A stretch of 17,272 bases of DNA from an uncultured beta proteobacterium (GTDB lineage Bacteria; Pseudomonadota; Gammaproteobacteria; Burkholderiales; Burkholderiaceae), in the NCBI GenBank assembly GCA_903944255.1, contig CAJARE010000213.1:1-17272 (forward strand), given 5' to 3'. Positions within the stretch are counted from its first letter, which is position 1. Every line of letters begins with the position of its first letter. Shown in pieces: positions 14,369-17,272 of this stretch. The position numbers and the translations under genes were made by a program. The notes beneath the pieces were generated by a model. It was not told the DNA's origin. It worked only from the letters and a program-made list of their open reading frames with translations, and ran no database searches.

Positions 14369-14962
14369 ATGACTTCAATATTGACCTCACTAGGGCGCAC
14401 GGTATTAGCTGGTTTCGTGCTCCTGATTCTGATTATTTTCGCTTTGGGCGGTAACTTTAGCTCTGCTGAATTGCCATTTATTTTCCGTTGGTTGCACGTG
14501 ATGTTTGGTGTGATGTGGATTGGTTTGCTCTGGTACTTTAACTTTGTGCAAATTCCTTCTATGCCAAAAATCCCCGATGAACAAAAACCTGCTATTGGTA
14601 AATTCATTGCTCCTACAGCTCTGTTTTGGTTCCGCTATGCAGCGTTATTTACTGTTTTAACTGGAATCATTGTGGCTGGTTTAAATGGTTATTTGCACCA
14701 AGCTTTCACATTGCAAGTGCCATTTCGCGCAATTGGTTTAGGTATGTGGATTGCTTTGATCATGGCCTTCAACGTTTGGTTTATTATTTGGCCAAATCAA
14801 AAACGTGCCCTAGGTATTGTGACCGTTGCAGCAGATGTCAAAGCAAAGTCTGCGAGAGTAGCGATGTTGACTTCTCGTTTGAATACTGTGCTTTCAGTGC
14901 CGATGTTGTTCTTGATGGTTGCGCAATCACACAATACAACTTGGTTTGTAGTTGTTTCATAA
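14369..14962 (+). CDS. PuuD N-terminal-like (urate oxidase N-type, former DUF989) integral membrane protein
   Basis: Inner-membrane protein of 197 residues with about five hydrophobic segments near residues 10-27, 36-58, 87-106, 118-142 and 175-193. FRWLHVMFGVMWIGLLWYFNFVQIPSM and the IIWPNQKR segment resemble the membrane domain of PuuD-type urate oxidases. Full PuuD proteins also have a C-terminal cytochrome c domain; none is present here, so this is a stand-alone membrane domain whose function I cannot name. H43 could serve as a heme or metal ligand (inference). Located 26 bases after sodB and followed by a strong terminator, so the two form a small operon. Identification is by recall of motifs and less certain than for the neighbours. 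Confidence 0.7.
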   Translation: MTSILTSLGRTVLAGFVLLILIIFALGGNFSSAELPFIFRWLHVMFGVMWIGLLWYFNFVQIPSMPKIPDEQKPAIGKFIAPTALFWFRYAALFTVLTGIIVAGLNGYLHQAFTLQVPFRAIGLGMWIALIMAFNVWFIIWPNQKRALGIVTVAADVKAKSARVAMLTSRLNTVLSVPMLFLMVAQSHNTTWFVVVS

Positions 14963-14988
14963 AACCAGATTCTATAAAGATTGATTGC

Positions 14989-15014
14989 AAAAGGCCCGCT
15001 ATGCGGGCCTTTTT
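14989..15014. terminator. Bidirectional intrinsic terminator
   Basis: AAAAGGCCCGC (14989-14999) and GCGGGCC followed by TTTTT (15003-15014) form a GC-rich stem with a three-base loop TAT. T runs occur on both strands, so it can end both the sodB operon (plus) and the rubredoxin reductase gene (minus). Confidence 0.92.
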
Positions 15015-15041
15015 AATTCCATGAATCAATATCCCATCTAT

Positions 15042-16211
15042 TTAACTGAGTAGAGGGGGTAATTCTTTGGTAAATGCAGCACGCTGGGCTGTAGCGCTAC
15101 CCATTAGGGCAAAGCCCAGTAATGCTCCATCCTCAGATTCAAAGCGCGCTTCTAAGCCACCCTCTATAGGTTTAGTGTTCCATTGCCCCTTAGCATTTGT
15201 TGCAGGTGGTGAAACAATGGTAGGCATTGCAGGGGTCTTGACCATCACTGGCATTGCTGGATAACTGAGAGTTGTTCTTTGCCCAATAAGGCTTGGAGCT
15301 AAGGCTCTTGCAGCCTGCATGATAGGCATGACATAAGGAAGTACTAGTCCATCAACTTCAGCGCAATCCCCAAGCGAGTAGACATTTAGCGCGCTTGTCT
15401 CCAGCTCTCGATTAACGACAATTCCAATATTGGTTCGGATGCCAGCAGCTTTAGCCAACTCTAGCCTGGGTTTTAATCCAACTGCTGATAAGACTGCATC
15501 ACAGATGAATGATGTGCCATTCGCAAGAGTGAGTCTTAGAACACCATCTTGACGATCTACGCTTTGCAAGGTAGTGCTAAAGTGCCAGTTCACCCCAGCA
15601 GCATGTAATTTACTTGCCAACTCTTGAGATGCTTCTTGAGGCAATAAACGACTAAGTGCCTGAGGTGCCATGTCAATAACATCTACTTCAAAACCACCCA
15701 AGACAAGATCATTTGCAAACTCACAGCCAATCAGGCCGGCACCGAGAATCGCTACTCTTTTTTTTCCTTGAATTTGCTGACGAAATTTTTCGTAGTCTTC
15801 TAAATCATTGACCGTTAGCACTTCACTTGCTGCGCTTCCTTGGAGTGGTAGGCAAATTTGATCTGCCCCCAAGGCTAAGACTAATTTGCCATAGGGAATA
15901 ACTCCCTGTTGGGTTTTGATCTCTTGCTGTTCTAGATTAATTGCATTCACCTCAGTTTGGCCTAGGATCGTAATTGCTAATTGCGATGCCATTTCCGCTG
16001 ATGGAGTAGAGATCAATTGCTTCGCATCTTTCTTATTTGCAAGAGCAGTAGAGAGCATTGGCTTAGAGTAAAAATAGCCAGGCTCCTTAGTAATCAGCGT
16101 AATCGGAACATTTTTATCTAATTTACGAATCTCCCGAATCACGGTATATCCCGCTAAGCCGCTCCCAATAATAGTGATGCTTGCTTGCGAAGATTGAGTT
16201 TCTTGATTCAA
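15042..16211 (-). CDS. Rubredoxin reductase (NAD(P)H/FAD-dependent)
   Basis: Flavoprotein passing electrons from NAD(P)H to rubredoxin. The 389 residues show an FAD GxGxxG motif IIGSGLAG (14-21), KPMLSTAL (50-57) of the family, the NAD-binding AILGAGLIGCEFA (154-166), and the second FAD motif VYSLGDCAEVDG (277-288). Length fits rubredoxin reductases of Pseudomonas type. The start is a TTG: the first in-frame ATG is deep inside the FAD domain, and GGGAG lies seven bases upstream of the TTG. The rubredoxin gene is 38 bases upstream on the same strand, confirming the role. No alkane hydroxylase is nearby, so the final acceptor is unknown; O2 or peroxide detoxification is one option. Confidence 0.92.
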   Translation of the reverse strand: MNQETQSSQASITIIGSGLAGYTVIREIRKLDKNVPITLITKEPGYFYSKPMLSTALANKKDAKQLISTPSAEMASQLAITILGQTEVNAINLEQQEIKTQQGVIPYGKLVLALGADQICLPLQGSAASEVLTVNDLEDYEKFRQQIQGKKRVAILGAGLIGCEFANDLVLGGFEVDVIDMAPQALSRLLPQEASQELASKLHAAGVNWHFSTTLQSVDRQDGVLRLTLANGTSFICDAVLSAVGLKPRLELAKAAGIRTNIGIVVNRELETSALNVYSLGDCAEVDGLVLPYVMPIMQAARALAPSLIGQRTTLSYPAMPVMVKTPAMPTIVSPPATNAKGQWNTKPIEGGLEARFESEDGALLGFALMGSATAQRAAFTKELPPLLS

Positions 16212-16249
16212 GGTGAAGCTCCCTAATGATGTACTGCAAATATGGTGGC

Positions 16250-16417
16250 TTAGCTGATTTGAACCATCTCAAAGTCTGATTTTGAGACACCACAGTCTGG
16301 GCATTCCCAGCTGTCTGGAATATCAGCCCAGGCAGTGCCAGGAGCAATTCCGTCCTCGGGTAAACCTTTTATTTCCTCATAGATGAATCCACATACGATG
16401 CATTGCCAAGTGTTCAT
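16250..16417 (-). CDS. Rubredoxin
   Basis: Small cytoplasmic electron carrier of 55 residues with one iron bound by four cysteines. The two knuckles are CIVCGF (C6, C9) and CPDCGVSKSDFE (C39, C42). Between them lie IYEEIKGLPEDGIAPGT and WADIPDSWECPDCG, the standard rubredoxin sequence plan. The ATG has TAAGGA at proper spacing. It is the first gene of a two-gene unit with the reductase. It is easily missed because of its size. Slight departures from the common YDPxxGDP motif do not affect the iron site. Confidence 0.97.
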   Translation of the reverse strand: MNTWQCIVCGFIYEEIKGLPEDGIAPGTAWADIPDSWECPDCGVSKSDFEMVQIS

Positions 16418-16543
16418 GATTTTTCCTTAATAGTGTTCTGATTTTAAATTGAATTTCAGTCCAGCGTTTATTTGGCGAAATTGAGAAAAACTTGTTACAG
16501 TGCTTCATTCCAATGCAATTTTAAGTAAAGAGAAAGATTTTTT

Positions 16544-17272
16544 ATGTCTGGCAAAGAGCTGATGTTTACCCCAACAAGTCTTGGAGCAATTGAACTCAAG
16601 AATCGCTTAGTAATGGCTCCACTTACCAGGATGCGAGCTGTGGCAGATCATGTGCCAAATCCACTGGCTAAAACATACTATGCGCAGCGCGCTAGTGCCG
16701 GCTTGATTATTTCTGAGGCAACTCAGATCTCAAGCTTAGGGATGGGCTATCCTGGCACTCCTGGGATCTATTCCCTAGAGCAAACCGCTGCTTGGAAAGA
16801 AGTTGTTGCGGCGGTGCATGCTAAAGGCGGGCTTATCGTTGCTCAGTTATGGCATGTTGGACGTATCTCGCATTCTTCTTTGCATCCCGAACATGGTGTG
16901 CCTGAAGCGCCTTCCGCAATTGCTCCTGTCGGGCAAACATATGGTGCCGATTGGCAGTTACATGATTATGAAATACCTAAGGCTATGAGCATTCAAGATA
17001 TCGCTCGATTACTGAAGGAATACCAAGCTGCTGCACAAAATGCCAAAGCGGCTGGATTTGATGGTGTTGAAATTCATGCTGCAAATGGTTATTTGTTAGA
17101 CCAATTCTTGCAAGACAAAACCAATCAACGTAGCGACCAATATGGGGGCTCTATTCAAAATCGACTACGTCTTCTAGGTGAGGTGATTGATGCTGTAGCA
17201 ACAGTTTTTCCGAGCAACCGAATAGGCGTGAGGCTTTCCCCTTACGGTACTTTTAATGATATTGCTGATAGC
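16544..17272 (+). CDS. Old Yellow Enzyme family ene-reductase, NemA-like (partial, C-terminus beyond right edge)
   Basis: FMN-dependent NAD(P)H oxidoreductase that reduces activated alkenes such as N-ethylmaleimide or enones. The first 243 residues are visible of roughly 360 expected. Seen: MFTPTSLGAIELKNRLVMAPLTRMRA (7-32), the flavin-contacting TQ near 60-61, QLWHVGRISH (100-109), and HAANGYLLDQFLQDKTNQRSDQYGGS with the substrate-binding His-Asn pair. The ATG follows an AAGAGAAAG stretch. It is divergent from the rubredoxin gene over 126 bases in which no clear operator was recognised. Family is certain; a nemA name would be tempting but specificity varies within the family. Confidence 0.93.
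   Translation, partial: MSGKELMFTPTSLGAIELKNRLVMAPLTRMRAVADHVPNPLAKTYYAQRASAGLIISEATQISSLGMGYPGTPGIYSLEQTAAWKEVVAAVHAKGGLIVAQLWHVGRISHSSLHPEHGVPEAPSAIAPVGQTYGADWQLHDYEIPKAMSIQDIARLLKEYQAAAQNAKAAGFDGVEIHAANGYLLDQFLQDKTNQRSDQYGGSIQNRLRLLGEVIDAVATVFPSNRIGVRLSPYGTFNDIADS

Noticed and set aside
3856..14962. Complete urate/purine catabolic cluster (XDH-like enzyme, HpxO-like flavoprotein, PuuD-like protein)
   Set aside because: The PuuD-like protein is in another operon and lacks cytochrome c, the Mo enzyme is not of xanthine type by its loop, and no HIU hydrolase, OHCU decarboxylase or allantoinase is present.

Overview
The window looks like a chromosomal segment of a Burkholderiales betaproteobacterium with a fairly low G+C content. 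A small-genome freshwater type such as Polynucleobacter is my best guess. The guess rests on betaproteobacterial-style proteins (3-hydroxybutyrate dehydrogenase, Bug/TctC receptor, HMG-CoA-lyase family protein, Fe-SOD followed by a PuuD-N-type membrane protein) written in an A+T-leaning code; it is inference, not a database match. No rRNA, tRNA, insertion sequence, CRISPR array or phage gene was seen. Coding density is high and no gene-free stretch reaches 300 bases.

Left part (1-6275, all minus strand): a probable operon read leftwards in the order TetR-family regulator, VOC (glyoxalase/dioxygenase fold) protein, FAD aromatic monooxygenase, Tat-exported substrate-binding protein, then LivH, LivM and LivG of a branched-chain-amino-acid-type ABC transporter. 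LivG runs off the left edge. An intrinsic terminator/attenuator sits between the binding protein and livH.

Middle part (6276-10710, plus strand): divergent from tetR, across a 111-bp intergenic region with two RutR-like palindromes, lies a four-gene molybdenum hydroxylase operon: CoxG-like protein, FAD subunit, [2Fe-2S] subunit and molybdopterin subunit. The active-site loop is QYRGVGH, not the VAYRCSFR of true aerobic CO dehydrogenase, so it should hydroxylate an organic substrate. Together with the dihydroxypyridine-monooxygenase-like flavoprotein, the VOC protein, the importer and the shared regulator, this reads as a compact, probably undescribed pathway for import and oxidation of an N-heterocyclic or related aromatic compound. 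The substrate cannot be read from sequence.

Right part (10711-17272): a 3-hydroxybutyrate dehydrogenase gene (plus) converges on a minus-strand pair, HMG-CoA-lyase-family protein and Bug-type receptor. Then come Fe superoxide dismutase and a stand-alone PuuD-N-like membrane protein (plus, closed by a strong terminator), a minus-strand rubredoxin plus rubredoxin reductase pair, and, divergent from it, an Old Yellow Enzyme/NemA-type ene-reductase cut by the right edge. These are mostly ordinary redox and acetoacetate-node functions.
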